A DNA stretch of 64,000 bases from CAZGAH01 sp964523295 (lineage in GTDB: Bacteria > Desulfobacterota > Desulfovibrionia > Desulfovibrionales > Desulfovibrionaceae): the NCBI GenBank assembly GCA_964523295.1, contig CAZGAH010000013.1:4876-68875 (forward strand). Direction: 5' to 3'. Shown here in pieces: positions 37,020-46,698 of the stretch. The notes under the pieces were generated by a model. It was not told the origin of the DNA and searched no databases. It saw only the letters and a program-made list of their open reading frames with translations. Positions within the stretch are counted from its first letter, which is position 1. Each line of letters starts with the position of its first letter. The position numbers were made by a program, and so were the translations under genes.

Positions 37020-38137
37020 GCGTTCAGCGGAACCAGGACCCGGATGCGCTCCGGCAGCCGTTTGCTGCGGATGAAGTTGTTCAACTTCAGCAGCGCCGTT
37101 TCTGACAGCTCCATGCCGCGGGCCATGATGTGGATGCCGTCCAGGCTGTAGAGCGCGTCGTCGAGAATCATGCCTGGCCGCAGTTCGCCCATGTTCAGCT
37201 CTCGGCGCAGGTAGCCGTCGTCGGCGGCCACGCCGCGCTCGAGGACGCCGAGTACGGCGGCGTCGTACCAGCCGGCCCGCCGGCGCAGCGTATCCAGGGC
37301 GTCGAATTTCTCGACGCCCTGCTGCGAAAGTTCATCGTAATCCAGGCAGGCCTTCAGGATGCGCGCCTCGACCGGCTGGGTGGGATTGTCCGAGAGCCGG
37401 TCGTTCTGACGCAGGATGATGTCCGAGACGCGCTCCATACGCGGGATATTGGCCAGCAGCGACGCGGCGACGGACGGATGCGTGGCGTAAGTGCCCAGTT
37501 CCTCGACGGAAAGCGGCTTGCCGGTCTCGACCTTTTCCATGACCGCGTCGGGCACGATGACGCAGCCGACCTGGCTGAGCATGGCGGCAAGCTCCAGATG
37601 CAGCGTGCTCTTCAGATGCAGATTCTGCCCGACGTACAGGGCCAGTCGCTTGACCCGCTCGCTCTTGCCGAAGGCCGGCGGATTGACCAGGGCGAGGATG
37701 TCGGTGAGCATCTTGACGCTGCCGCGCAGGGTCCCGCGCAGCAGCTCCCGCTCGGCGACGACCAGGGAATACTGCCGCAGGGCGATTTCCAGGGTCCGGA
37801 TCATGTCCTCGATGGGCGTGGGCTTGGTCAGGAAGCGGAACACCTCGCCCTTGTTCACGGCGTCGATGGCGGACTCGAGGTCGGCGTGTCCGGTCAGCAT
37901 GACGCGGACGGTGTCCGGGTAGCGTTCGTGTACCTGACCGAGAAAACGGATGCCGTCCATTTCCGGCATCTTGAGATCGGACACCACGACCGCGTACGGC
38001 CCCGAGCTTTCCATACGCTTGAGCGCCTCCAGCGGTCCCAGCGCGGTGTCGACGTCGTAGCGCTTGCGCAGGGAGGCCCGGAAGGTGTCGAGGATGTACT
38101 GCTCGTCGTCGACGAAGAGGACCTTATGCTTGCCCAT
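37016..38137 (-). CDS. Response regulator with degenerate HD-GYP-like domain
   Basis: The 373-residue protein has an N-terminal receiver (Asp10 acidic cluster, phosphoacceptor Asp54 in VVSDLKMPEMDG, Lys in FLTKPT), then an HD-GYP-like output domain. The catalytic HD is replaced by SQ (AAMLSQVGCVIVPDA, residues 188-189). The HHE motif region reads ILRQNDR, while His220 of the TH-P segment is kept. So it is unlikely to cleave cyclic di-GMP and may only bind ligand or partner. It follows the HDOD regulator on the same strand with a 14-base overlap. Confidence 0.85.
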   Translation of the reverse strand: MGKHKVLFVDDEQYILDTFRASLRKRYDVDTALGPLEALKRMESSGPYAVVVSDLKMPEMDGIRFLGQVHERYPDTVRVMLTGHADLESAIDAVNKGEVFRFLTKPTPIEDMIRTLEIALRQYSLVVAERELLRGTLRGSVKMLTDILALVNPPAFGKSERVKRLALYVGQNLHLKSTLHLELAAMLSQVGCVIVPDAVMEKVETGKPLSVEELGTYATHPSVAASLLANIPRMERVSDIILRQNDRLSDNPTQPVEARILKACLDYDELSQQGVEKFDALDTLRRRAGWYDAAVLGVLERGVAADDGYLRRELNMGELRPGMILDDALYSLDGIHIMARGMELSETALLKLNNFIRSKRLPERIRVLVPLNA

Positions 38138-39341
38138 GCGGATGCTCCGTCAGGAGTGTTTTGCAGGTTTCCCGCCAGGCGTCCACCCGATGCGCCAGAC
38201 CCTGGGTTTCGATCCAGTCCGCGTCGAGCGGGGCGAAGACGTATCCCGGATCATAGACAATCAGCTCGTGCTGCAGCCGGTCCGCTACGTGGACCAGAAG
38301 TCCGGGCGTGACGCCCGGCCCGGCCAGCGCCGGCTCGTGATGCGCGTAGACGGCCTCCACAATGGCCATGGACATGCCCCACAATCCCAGAAGATAGGCG
38401 CCGATCTGCTGATGCGAGACGCCCAGACGGGCGAGTTCGAAGCGATGCGTGCCGCCGCCTTCGTTCTTGACGTCGTGGAGAACCAGGCGATAGTCGTCGG
38501 GCATTTCCGAGGCCAGGACAAGCTTGCCCACGTCGTGCAGCAGGCCGGCAATGAAACAGGCGTCGGCGAAGTCGTCGTCCTTGCCTTCTCTACGAGCCAG
38601 CGCCCTGGCGAAGGTCCCGGTCTGCAGACAGTGCCCCCAGACCTTGTGCAGGGAATACCCCGGGAGCAGGTCGAGGTCGAAGCGCTTGATGAACTGGATG
38701 CCGAGCACCAGCCCTTTCATGACCTCCACGCCGAGCAGGTTGACGGCGTGCGCCGGGCTGATGATTTTGTTGTAGAATCCGAAAAACGAGGAATTGACGA
38801 CCTTGAGCACCGAGGCGGACATGCCCATGTCCTGCCCCACGAGCGCGCCGATGGTTTTGAGCGAGGGATCCGGCGAGGTCAGGGCCTGCTGGATTTTCAG
38901 GTACAGCTCGGGCAGCGCGGGCAGGGACTCGATGCGGCCGACGACCTGCTGCACGGCCTCGTTGGTCAGGATGTGACGCAGGCGCAGAATCCGGGTGATG
39001 GTGCCGAAGAGCACGTCCGGCTTGCACGGCTTGGACAGGAACTGGTGCGCGGGTTTGACCGAGCGCAGCACGACGTCCATTTCCGAGTAGCCGGAGAGGA
39101 TGACCCGCAGGGCCGTGGGCGCGCGCCGGGCCGCTTCAGCGAGGAAGTCCGCGCCGTTCATGCCGGGCATGCGCATGTCGGCCACGATGACGTCGAAGTC
39201 GGCGCTGTCGAGCAGTAACAAGCCCTCCTCTCCGCTCAGGGCGAAGGCAGCCTGAAACTCCTTGCGCCGGAGATGAAACATGGCCTTGAAACCCGCGAGG
39301 ACCATCGGGTCGTCGTCAACGAACAGTACCTTGGCTTTCAT
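38124..39341 (-). CDS. Response regulator with HDOD output domain
   Basis: The 405-residue protein has a receiver domain (Asp55 phosphoacceptor in VIVADMRMPGMNG, Lys near FLSKPC) followed by an HDOD domain (LPALPELYLKIQQ, then LLHDVGKLVLASEM and AHHEP). HDOD is non-catalytic in most cases and acts as a signalling hub. The ATG at 39341 follows GAGGAG. It overlaps the degenerate HD-GYP regulator and is preceded by the sensor kinase, so all three form one operon. Confidence 0.9.
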   Translation of the reverse strand: MKAKVLFVDDDPMVLAGFKAMFHLRRKEFQAAFALSGEEGLLLLDSADFDVIVADMRMPGMNGADFLAEAARRAPTALRVILSGYSEMDVVLRSVKPAHQFLSKPCKPDVLFGTITRILRLRHILTNEAVQQVVGRIESLPALPELYLKIQQALTSPDPSLKTIGALVGQDMGMSASVLKVVNSSFFGFYNKIISPAHAVNLLGVEVMKGLVLGIQFIKRFDLDLLPGYSLHKVWGHCLQTGTFARALARREGKDDDFADACFIAGLLHDVGKLVLASEMPDDYRLVLHDVKNEGGGTHRFELARLGVSHQQIGAYLLGLWGMSMAIVEAVYAHHEPALAGPGVTPGLLVHVADRLQHELIVYDPGYVFAPLDADWIETQGLAHRVDAWRETCKTLLTEHPHGQA

Positions 39342-39349
39342 TCGTCTCC

Positions 39350-41464
39350 TCAAGCGGTTGGGGTAACGGGCAGCCGGACGAGAAAGGTCGTGCCCTGACC
39401 TTCTTTGGAACTGACGTCGATCGCGCCACCGTGTTTGTTCACGACGATGTCGTGCGTAATGGCCAGGCCCTGACCCGTCCCCTTGCCCACCGGTTTGGTC
39501 GTGAAAAACGGGTCGAATATCTTGTCGATGTTTTCCGCCTTGATTCCGGTACCCGTATCGATGAAGCTGATTTCGACGACGTTGCCGACATGCTGCGTGC
39601 GGATGGTGATGAGCCCCTTTTTTCCGCTCTCACCGACCACGTCGCGGATGGCGTGACTGGCGTTGACGATGATGTTCAGGAAGACCTGATTGACGTCTCC
39701 GGGCAGACAGGTGACCAGGGGCAGGTCCACCTGGGGCTCGAAGGCGACGTCGGCGACGTATTTCCACTCGTTCTTGGCGATGGTGATGGTCGTCTCCAGG
39801 GCCTTGTTGATGTTGACCGCCTTTTTTTCCTCTGCGCCGGGATGGGCGAAGCTCTTCATGGCCTGGACAATGCCGGCCACGCGGCCCACCCCGTCGAGCG
39901 CGCGTTCCACGGCCCGGGGGGCCTCTTCGCGCAGAAAGGCGATGTCAATCTCCTCGGCGAGTTCCTCAACCCGGCGCACTGGCGCGGAAAAATCAGGGAG
40001 CTGCGCAACCTGCTCCAGGAGTGCGGTCTGCTCCGCGAGCAGTGCGAAGGAGTCGGTCAGCGCCTCCTTGAGAAAGCGGACGCTGTCGCCCGCGTACTGG
40101 ATCGGCGTATTGATCTCGTGGGCGATGCCCGAGGCCAGCAGGCCGATGGACTCCATTTTCTGCGCGATGCCCAGCTGACGTTCGAGGCGTTTCCGTTCGG
40201 AAATGTCGAAAAAGACCAAGGCGACGCGCTCGTCCCACAGCTCGATGGCGAACCTGTCCACCGGCACGGAATCGCCCCGGGCCGGCGTCAGGATGAATTC
40301 GTGGCGCACGGGATCGTCGCGGCGCGGCGCACAGACCACGGCGCAGGATTTCCCCAGCCAGGGCTCGAGCGTCGCGGCGCAGTCGACGTCGAGCAGCGCC
40401 TCCCGCTCGATGCCGAGCAGCTGCCCGGCTCCCTGGTTGCAGGCCACGACTACGCCGGAGCGCCGGTCCACGATGAGATACGCGGCGCCGATTCCGTCAA
40501 GAATGAAGCTCAGCAGCTGCTCGTTGCGCCGGGCCTCGTCTTCCGCACGGATACGCTCCTGAATCTGTTGGGCGAGCTTCTCGTTCTGTTCGAGGATTTC
40601 CCTCGTGCGCGCGGCCACACGCTGTTCGAGCACCTTGTAGCTGGCTTGCAGCTGTAGGTGCAACTTCCGGAACTCCGTGACGTCGCGGCCCACGGCCTGG
40701 AATTCCTGGACTTCGCCCTCAGCTGTCAGCAGCGCGCGAAAGGTCCATTGAATCCAGCACAGTGCGTCTGAGCATCCCGCGATGGCGACCGTGCTTGTCG
40801 CAGTCGGCCGATCCTTGTGCAGCGTGCCGAGGATCGGGACGACAGAGCCCCGAACTTCCTCGGCCCAGCCCAGAAAGGACGCGACCTCGACCAGGTCCTC
40901 CCGGGCGTGACCGGTGAAGCGGCAATAGGCCGAGTTCACGAAGGTGAGCGTGCCGTCTGGAAGAAAGCGGCAGATAAGCTCCGACTGATCTTCGATGATA
41001 TCGCCGAGCAGTTTTTCCTGCCGCTCCAGTTGCGTGGTCTTGAATTCGAGCAGCGAGGCAATCTGCTTGCGCTCGGCGATTTCTCTGCCCAGGTTGCGGT
41101 TTTTTCGTTCTACCTCGCCACTCAGCCGGGCAAGTTCGAGCCGCGGCATCAGCAGTAGTTTGCGCTCGAACAGCAGCATCACCCCGGCCAGCAGCAGCGT
41201 GGACACCCCCAGGGCGAGGGCCAGGCGCCTGACCAGAATCCAGACCAGCACCTCGTCGTCACCAGCGGAGGAGGGGTCCGGCTCCTGGCCCGGTACGCAC
41301 GTTCGGGATTCATGGAGTTCGCAGGCATCGCCGGCGAACTGCCAGACCGCCACGCCGAGCGTGGCCCCCTGGATGAGAATATAGATTCCCAGAAAGAGGG
41401 CAAATGCCCAGGCGACGGAGCGCGGACGCGGCGCGGACGGGGAGGTGTTGCTTGTCGTGTTCAT
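39350..41464 (-). CDS. Membrane sensor histidine kinase with two PAS domains
   Basis: This 704-residue kinase has two membrane spans (about 19-40 and 75-97) flanking a small periplasmic segment that holds two Cys. A coiled coil follows, then a PAS domain (DGTLTFVNSAYCRFTG), a second PAS near residue 320, a dimerisation helix with the H-box SGIAHEINTPIQ, and an ATPase domain with N, G1 (DTGTGI) and G2 boxes. The ATG at 41464 is preferred over an upstream TTG. It precedes the two response regulators by 8 bases, its likely targets. Confidence 0.92.
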   Translation of the reverse strand: MNTTSNTSPSAPRPRSVAWAFALFLGIYILIQGATLGVAVWQFAGDACELHESRTCVPGQEPDPSSAGDDEVLVWILVRRLALALGVSTLLLAGVMLLFERKLLLMPRLELARLSGEVERKNRNLGREIAERKQIASLLEFKTTQLERQEKLLGDIIEDQSELICRFLPDGTLTFVNSAYCRFTGHAREDLVEVASFLGWAEEVRGSVVPILGTLHKDRPTATSTVAIAGCSDALCWIQWTFRALLTAEGEVQEFQAVGRDVTEFRKLHLQLQASYKVLEQRVAARTREILEQNEKLAQQIQERIRAEDEARRNEQLLSFILDGIGAAYLIVDRRSGVVVACNQGAGQLLGIEREALLDVDCAATLEPWLGKSCAVVCAPRRDDPVRHEFILTPARGDSVPVDRFAIELWDERVALVFFDISERKRLERQLGIAQKMESIGLLASGIAHEINTPIQYAGDSVRFLKEALTDSFALLAEQTALLEQVAQLPDFSAPVRRVEELAEEIDIAFLREEAPRAVERALDGVGRVAGIVQAMKSFAHPGAEEKKAVNINKALETTITIAKNEWKYVADVAFEPQVDLPLVTCLPGDVNQVFLNIIVNASHAIRDVVGESGKKGLITIRTQHVGNVVEISFIDTGTGIKAENIDKIFDPFFTTKPVGKGTGQGLAITHDIVVNKHGGAIDVSSKEGQGTTFLVRLPVTPTA

Positions 41465-41686
41465 TTTGGTATGTATGCACGACGCACGCAACAGACGACC
41501 GAATGCGGTTGTCCTCTATTGCGTCTGCTCCATTCCATACATCGGGAGCCCCCCTTCGGCAAGGGGGTATTGCTGTTGCGCACGGTCATTCATTGCCGCA
41601 ACGGACGCAGGATGGACGTCGTGCGCCTTCCGGCCTGTTCGCCTGAACCGCGCGGGATGACGGGAGGAAAGGGAACCCTTCGGATA

Positions 41687-42841
41687 TCACATCGCCCGGA
41701 CGTACAGACGCCGCACCTCGTCCGGGTCGAGCGGTCGCAGCAGACCGGGGCGGCCGTGATGAAGGGCGAAGCGCTCCACGTTCGCGGCCAGATCGTCCGC
41801 GTCGCGCGTGTTCAGGCCCAGGTCGGAAAGACGCGTCGGCAAGTCCCAGGCCGCGAGCGTGGCCTCGAATCCGGCAAGGCCGGAGGCCGCGTCGTCGCGC
41901 TGCCAGACCTCGCGCGCCCAGCGTTCGAAGATGGCCGGCCGGTCCGGGCCGACCAGCCGCATCCAGGCCGGCAGCAGCGCCGCCACGGCCCGCGCGTGCG
42001 CTATGAAGGGAAACAGCGCGCCCACGCTGTGCGCCAGGCAATGCGCCGTCCAGTCGCCGCGGCCCAGTCCGGCAGCGGGAATCCCGCCCAAGGCCAGGCT
42101 CGCGGCCCAGACCAGGCTGGAGCGCGCGTCGCGGTCCTCGGGGTCGGTCCGTAAGCGCCCGGCGCAGCGGAGTATCGTACGTTGCAGGCTTTCGTTGAGC
42201 GCCAGTGTCGCCTCCTGGTCCGTCCCGGCGACGTAGTGTTCGAGGAGATGCGCCAGGGCATCCAGGGCGCCCTGCGCGGTCAAGGCCCAGGGAAGCCCGG
42301 CCTGCAGATCGGGATCGATGCAGGCGGCCAGGGGAAACAGCGCCGGTCCCTTGATGCCCCACTTGCAGCGCTCGTCGGCGTTGCGCAGGATCGCGCTGCA
42401 ATTGCACTCCGAGCCCGAGCCGGACAGGGTCGGCACGGCGACAATCGGCAGGGCTTGCCGGATTTCCTGCCGCGCCGTGAACAGGGACCAGGGGTCCTCC
42501 ACGTACGCGGCCGCCGCGGCAACCTTGGCCGCGTCGATCACACTGCCGCCGCCCAGGGCCACGAGCGCATCCGCCCGAAACTCCCTGACCAGGGCGACCA
42601 GCTCGCGCACCATCGCGAGCGTGGGGTCCGGCGCCACGCCCTGAAACCCGGTCCAGACCAGGTCCGCCCGGTCAAGCGACGAAACGACGCGTTCCCAGGC
42701 ACCGTTGCACCGCGCCGACTCCCTGCCACACGCGAGCACAACCCTGCCAACCCCGCGCCCACAGAGCCGCCGCCCGACACGCTCCAGCGCCTTGCGTCCG
42801 AAGGTTACGGCTACGGGGTTATGGTAATGGAAGTCTTTCAT
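41687..42841 (-). CDS. Iron-containing (type III) alcohol dehydrogenase
   Basis: The 384-residue protein oxidises alcohols or reduces aldehydes with NAD(P). It has the dinucleotide motif ALGGGSVIDAAK and the Fe-ligand helices (DALAHLLEHYV, then AHCLAHSVGAL and IAHARAVAALLP). The start ATG at 42841 is preferred because it begins the family-typical MKDFHYHNPVAVTFG; a longer frame to 42883 lacks support. It stands alone between the sensor kinase and the first ATPase/TOPRIM module. The substrate is unknown. Confidence 0.88.
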   Translation of the reverse strand: MKDFHYHNPVAVTFGRKALERVGRRLCGRGVGRVVLACGRESARCNGAWERVVSSLDRADLVWTGFQGVAPDPTLAMVRELVALVREFRADALVALGGGSVIDAAKVAAAAAYVEDPWSLFTARQEIRQALPIVAVPTLSGSGSECNCSAILRNADERCKWGIKGPALFPLAACIDPDLQAGLPWALTAQGALDALAHLLEHYVAGTDQEATLALNESLQRTILRCAGRLRTDPEDRDARSSLVWAASLALGGIPAAGLGRGDWTAHCLAHSVGALFPFIAHARAVAALLPAWMRLVGPDRPAIFERWAREVWQRDDAASGLAGFEATLAAWDLPTRLSDLGLNTRDADDLAANVERFALHHGRPGLLRPLDPDEVRRLYVRAM

Positions 42842-43139
42842 GGGGTGTATGCGTGGTGAATGCTCTGTGCAGGGCGCGCGCACTCTTTATTGCCTGCATA
42901 AGCCCTTGCGAAGCAATATGCTGTAAGGCGTGCTCGGTGTAATTGCAGGGCATAACAATTCAATTGTGTCGTGTCGCTATTAAGCCGAGCGCATTTTTAC
43001 GAAATTTAATAAAAAATTATGAGATAGTCATTCTGGTCTATTTCCTAAAAAAATATTATTTATTTCGAGTTCAACTTGAAAAATTGATATTTGCATGGAT
43101 TGTGTTGTTGAAAAAAATAGTAAATGTTGTCAAAAAAAG
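42842..43139 (-). other. AT-rich intergenic region
   Basis: This 298-base stretch is AT-rich from about 42940 on, in contrast to GC-rich flanks. It is downstream of the first TOPRIM-like gene on the minus strand. Short frames are seen, but none is convincing. The base composition suggests foreign DNA or a defence island edge. Confidence 0.5.
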
Positions 43140-43697
43140 CTATAATTTTACAAGCGCTCTAATTCCGGAGATAAGAGCATTGAAGCTCTTGGAACAATTC
43201 TTGTCAACATTTAAAAAAGGAGCTATCGCGCGCGAACCTGCTACTTTATCATACGCATTGTCGCTCAAATTCCGGAGTTCATCCGCGGGGTTACTCAATG
43301 TATCGGGATTTCGGAATTTGCGTTTCTTTTGCTGTGCTTTCAGACTTTTCAAATGAAGCCCCTGTTCTACGGCTGTGAGATCACCAAGATAGAAACTCTC
43401 TAATTCGCGACAGGCAATCCGAACCAATACATCCTTTCGCCCTGCTTCGTGGCAAAGGGCGACCAATCGTTTCTTAATATCCATGCAATCACCTGCGTCC
43501 TGGTCTCTCATAACAACAAAAACAGATTCAGGGAGTCGCCATCCGCGCAGTTTATTTTTCAGATTTTTTTCCAGATCCTGCTTTCCACGAAAGAAACGGA
43601 ACGCAACCTGAACATTGGCAGGAAGCACGCGCGGCAACACCCCTTCGAGCATTTCTTTTGCAGACGGCTCTTCAAGAAAAAAGACAATGGTTTTCAT
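43140..43697 (-). CDS. TOPRIM-like protein, DUF4276 type (module 1)
   Basis: The 185-residue protein shows the TOPRIM order: a first strand with FFLEEPSAKEML (Glu9/Glu10 near the position of the EGxSD motif), then MRDQDAGDC (Asp65, Asp67), then RELESFYLGD. This suits a magnesium-dependent nuclease or nucleotidyl-transfer active site. Its ATG at 43697 overlaps the ATPase stop (ATGA). The module resembles split OLD/PARIS-type systems, where an ATPase holds a TOPRIM nuclease. The 3' half is AT-rich. Nuclease function is inference. Confidence 0.7.
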   Translation of the reverse strand: MKTIVFFLEEPSAKEMLEGVLPRVLPANVQVAFRFFRGKQDLEKNLKNKLRGWRLPESVFVVMRDQDAGDCMDIKKRLVALCHEAGRKDVLVRIACRELESFYLGDLTAVEQGLHLKSLKAQQKKRKFRNPDTLSNPADELRNLSDNAYDKVAGSRAIAPFLNVDKNCSKSFNALISGIRALVKL

Positions 43698-44881
43698 CGG
43701 GGATCGGCTCCTTCGAAAAAGCCCTGTTCCCAGAGATACCCCATCTGGTCCCCCTCGGCCATGTAGGCGGCGAGTTGCTTGTCCTCTCTGGCCCTGCGCA
43801 CCTGGGTGTAGCCGTCTCCCTTCAGTAGCCAGAAAACCTCTTCCAGCCGGGCGGCATTGAGGAAATCCGGAGAATGGGTGGACACGAAAACCTGCCCGCC
43901 CCGGTTGGCATAGCTGCGAAATTCCTCGGCAAGCTCCCACAACAGCTTCGGGTAGAGCTGGTTTTCCGGCTCTTCCACGCATAACAAGGGATGAGGATTC
44001 GGATCGTACAACAGCGTCAGGTAGGCCAGCATCTTGATGGTGCCATCGGAGACATAGCGCGCGAGAAAAGGGTCTTCGAACGCGCCATCCTGAAATTTCA
44101 AGAGAACCCGCCCCTCCAGGGTGGTCTTCGACTCGACATGGCTGATTCCGGGTACACGCATTCGAAGCAGCGAGAGTATCTTGTCGAAGGTTTCTCTTTT
44201 TTCCCTATAGAGATACTCGATTACCAGGGAGAGATTTTCGCCCTCACGGGACAGATGCTCGGCGTATCCGGCCTCTTGTTCGGGTCGGGCCTTGCTGATG
44301 TGAAAATCCGAGATGTGCCAGTTTTCGATGAGATTGCCGAGGGCCATGACTGCCGGAAAGCGTTCGAACTGAGCCAGGCCCTTGATGGCCAAAATGTCGG
44401 CTGATTTCAGGGATTGTTCTTCCCGGTTCAACTCGTTGACATCGTTAACGTCAGCCAGTTCATTGGTGACCGCGACGCCCTTGCCACGCGAAAATTTCAG
44501 GAAATGCCACGGCTGGCCGCTGCTGCCTCGCCGGTATTTAAGAATCTCCCGTTCGACGATCGCCTTGCCATGTTCTTCGTTTATTTGCAGAAAATAGGTC
44601 GTGAGCGGGCTGTCCCTGGCGGTGCGAAACTTCAATTCGATTTCGATCGGGCCTTCGGCATTCCTGCTGCGCACTTCCCTGAAACCACGGCTGCCGCCCA
44701 GTTTCGCCAGGGCCACCGTGACGTTGCTGGTCATCGCGTCGCGCAGGAATTCGAAAACCTGAAAGATCGTGGACTTGCCCGTACCGTTTGCCCCGACGAA
44801 GATGCAGAACCTCGGCAGGTCGGCCAGCTCGGCGTCTTTGAACGACTTGAAGTTCTTCAGCCGGATCGATTCGATTGTCAT
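43694..44881 (-). CDS. OLD-like AAA (ABC-type) ATPase of a two-gene module
   Basis: The 395-residue ABC/SMC-like ATPase has Walker A GANGTGKST at residues 30-38, the signature-like YVSDGTIKMLAYL, Walker B LLCVEEPENQLYP and H-loop VSTHSPDFLNAA. It has no own nuclease domain. It is followed, with a 4-base overlap, by a TOPRIM-like gene. In known OLD-like and PARIS systems this pair senses phage products and activates the nuclease. Its start faces the ftsY end, 65 bases away. It is GC-rich, unlike its partner's 3' end. Confidence 0.82.
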   Translation of the reverse strand: MTIESIRLKNFKSFKDAELADLPRFCIFVGANGTGKSTIFQVFEFLRDAMTSNVTVALAKLGGSRGFREVRSRNAEGPIEIELKFRTARDSPLTTYFLQINEEHGKAIVEREILKYRRGSSGQPWHFLKFSRGKGVAVTNELADVNDVNELNREEQSLKSADILAIKGLAQFERFPAVMALGNLIENWHISDFHISKARPEQEAGYAEHLSREGENLSLVIEYLYREKRETFDKILSLLRMRVPGISHVESKTTLEGRVLLKFQDGAFEDPFLARYVSDGTIKMLAYLTLLYDPNPHPLLCVEEPENQLYPKLLWELAEEFRSYANRGGQVFVSTHSPDFLNAARLEEVFWLLKGDGYTQVRRAREDKQLAAYMAEGDQMGYLWEQGFFEGADPR

Positions 44882-44946
44882 CGCAGCCTCGTCATTCTCC
44901 TTCCGACGCCCCGGCCCTGTCCCTGCCTGCGCGGCCCGTCACGTGT

Positions 44947-46402
44947 TCAGGACAGCAGCGCCTGTGCGAAGTCCTGGCCATTGAAGGGGCGCAGGTCTTC
45001 CATCTTTTCGCCCAGGCCCACGTAGGTGATGGGCACGCCGTATTGCAGGGTCACGGCCACGACCACGCCGCCCTTGGCCGTGCCGTCGAGCTTGGTCAGC
45101 ACGATCTCGTCCACGCCCACGCCCTCCTTGAACAGTTTGGTCTGCGAGAGTGCGTTCTGTCCGGTGGTGGCGTCGATGACCAGTACCGAGCGGTGCGGGG
45201 CGCCGGGGTGTTTTTTGGCCAGCACGGCCTTGATCTTGCGCAGTTCGTCCATCAGATTGGATTTGGTGTGCAGGCGGCCGGCGGTATCGACCAGAAGCAG
45301 GTCGTAGCCGTCCTTGAGGGCCAGGTCCATGGCCTCGAAGGCCACGGCCGCGGGATCGGCGCCCTGGGTTTTGGCGTAGAAGCCGGCGCCCGTGCGCTGC
45401 GCCCAGATGGCCAGCTGTTCGATGGCGGCCGCCCGAAAGGTGTCCCCGGCCGCGATGAGCACCTTGCGCCCGCGCATCTGTTCCCGGTGGGCGAGCTTGG
45501 CGATGGTGGTCGTCTTGCCCACGCCGTTGACGCCGATGAGCAGGACCACCTCGGGCGGATTGACGGCCGCGATGCGTTTGGGCGTCTTGAAGACCTCCTC
45601 CAGCTCGGCGCGCATCAGTTCCTTGAAGCCGGAGGCCTCGGTCACGCCGCTTTTCCGCGCCCGCTCGCGCAGGTTTTGCGTCAATCGGGTCGTGGCTTCG
45701 TAGCCCACGTCGGCGGTGATCAGTATCTCCTCGAGTTCGTCCCAGAACGCGGCGTCGAGCGTGGCGTGCGTCGAGAGCAGGCCGTCGATGCGGCGGGNNN
45801 NNNNNNNNNNNNNNNNNNNNNNNNNNNNNNNNNNNNNNNNNNNNNNNNNNNNNNNNNNNNNNCTCGTCCTCCTCGTCTTCCAGGTCCAGGGCCAGTGCCA
45901 GGCGATATTGCAGCTCGGAGCGGAACTCGGCCAGCTCCTCGTAGCCCATGTTCTCCAGCCAGGTGCGGAACCGGGCGATAAAATCCCCGGCCTCGGCCTG
46001 CGGCGCCTCCAGTGCCTGAAACAGAAAGCCCAGGCGCTCCCATAGCTCTGGTCCGGCGCCCTCCACGTCGCGGAGCACGATGTCCAGCCAGACCGACAAC
46101 CGCGGCTCGGCCTCGCGCAGGGCCAGCGTCAGCTCCGTCTGCCAGGGCTGCGCCCCGGGGGGCGAAACGGTCGCCTCCGCCGGGGCCGGGGCAGGGGGCG
46201 TGGCGGCAACGTCAGGCTGCGCGGTCGCTTTTTCAGGTGCGGTCTCCGGCGCGACGGGCGAGACCGCGACGGGCTGGACGGCTGCCGTCACCGGTTCGGG
46301 CACCGTCGTCTCGACCGCCGCCTCCGCAGTCGTCTCCGGCGTTACCGGTTCCGTGGTCTCTTTGCGGGACCAGAGTTTCTTTATTTTGGAGAAAAAGCCC
46401 AT
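44947..46402 (-). CDS. ftsY: Signal recognition particle receptor FtsY (interrupted by an assembly gap)
   Basis: FtsY docks ribosome-SRP complexes at the membrane. The N-terminus MGFFSKIKKLW is an amphipathic membrane-targeting helix, then a Pro/Ala/Glu-rich A domain. After a run of N (45798-45862) the NG domain follows: DELEEILITADVGYEATTRL, GVNGVGKTTTIAKLA, DTAGRLHTKSNLM, TKLDGTAKGG. The frames on the two sides differ by one base, so the gap size is an estimate. The start ATG 46402 is chosen on the MGFFSK start. It lies next to the ATPase module. Confidence 0.95.
45798..45862. other. Assembly gap (65 N)
   Basis: A run of N bases inside ftsY; it removes the linker between the A and N domains. 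The frame on the two sides does not match the stated length. Confidence 0.99.
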
Positions 46403-46698
46403 TGTCGCGCGCTCCTGTTCTTGTTGTGTTCGCCGTGTCATTGCCCAGATGCACGACGTCGTCAAGTCGGGACCCGCGCGGAGTGGCGGCCTCCTGCCCG
46501 GCGGATTCGGGCGATGGCGCGGGGTGACGAAGGCCTGGCAATACAGTTCGTCGGCGTTTGTATGGCTACGGCGAAATCCCCGCAGTCCGGGACTGTACAA
46601 CCGTCCTGGCATGGATTAGGAACAGTCTGCCGGGTAAGCGTCGGCACCGCGCGTGCGGGGCTTTCCGGCATACTCATTACCACGCACAAGGAGACGAT

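Noticed and set aside
42943..43356. Plus-strand open frame with hydrophobic product
   Set aside because: Opposite to the TOPRIM-like gene and in AT-rich sequence; no ribosome site or motif.
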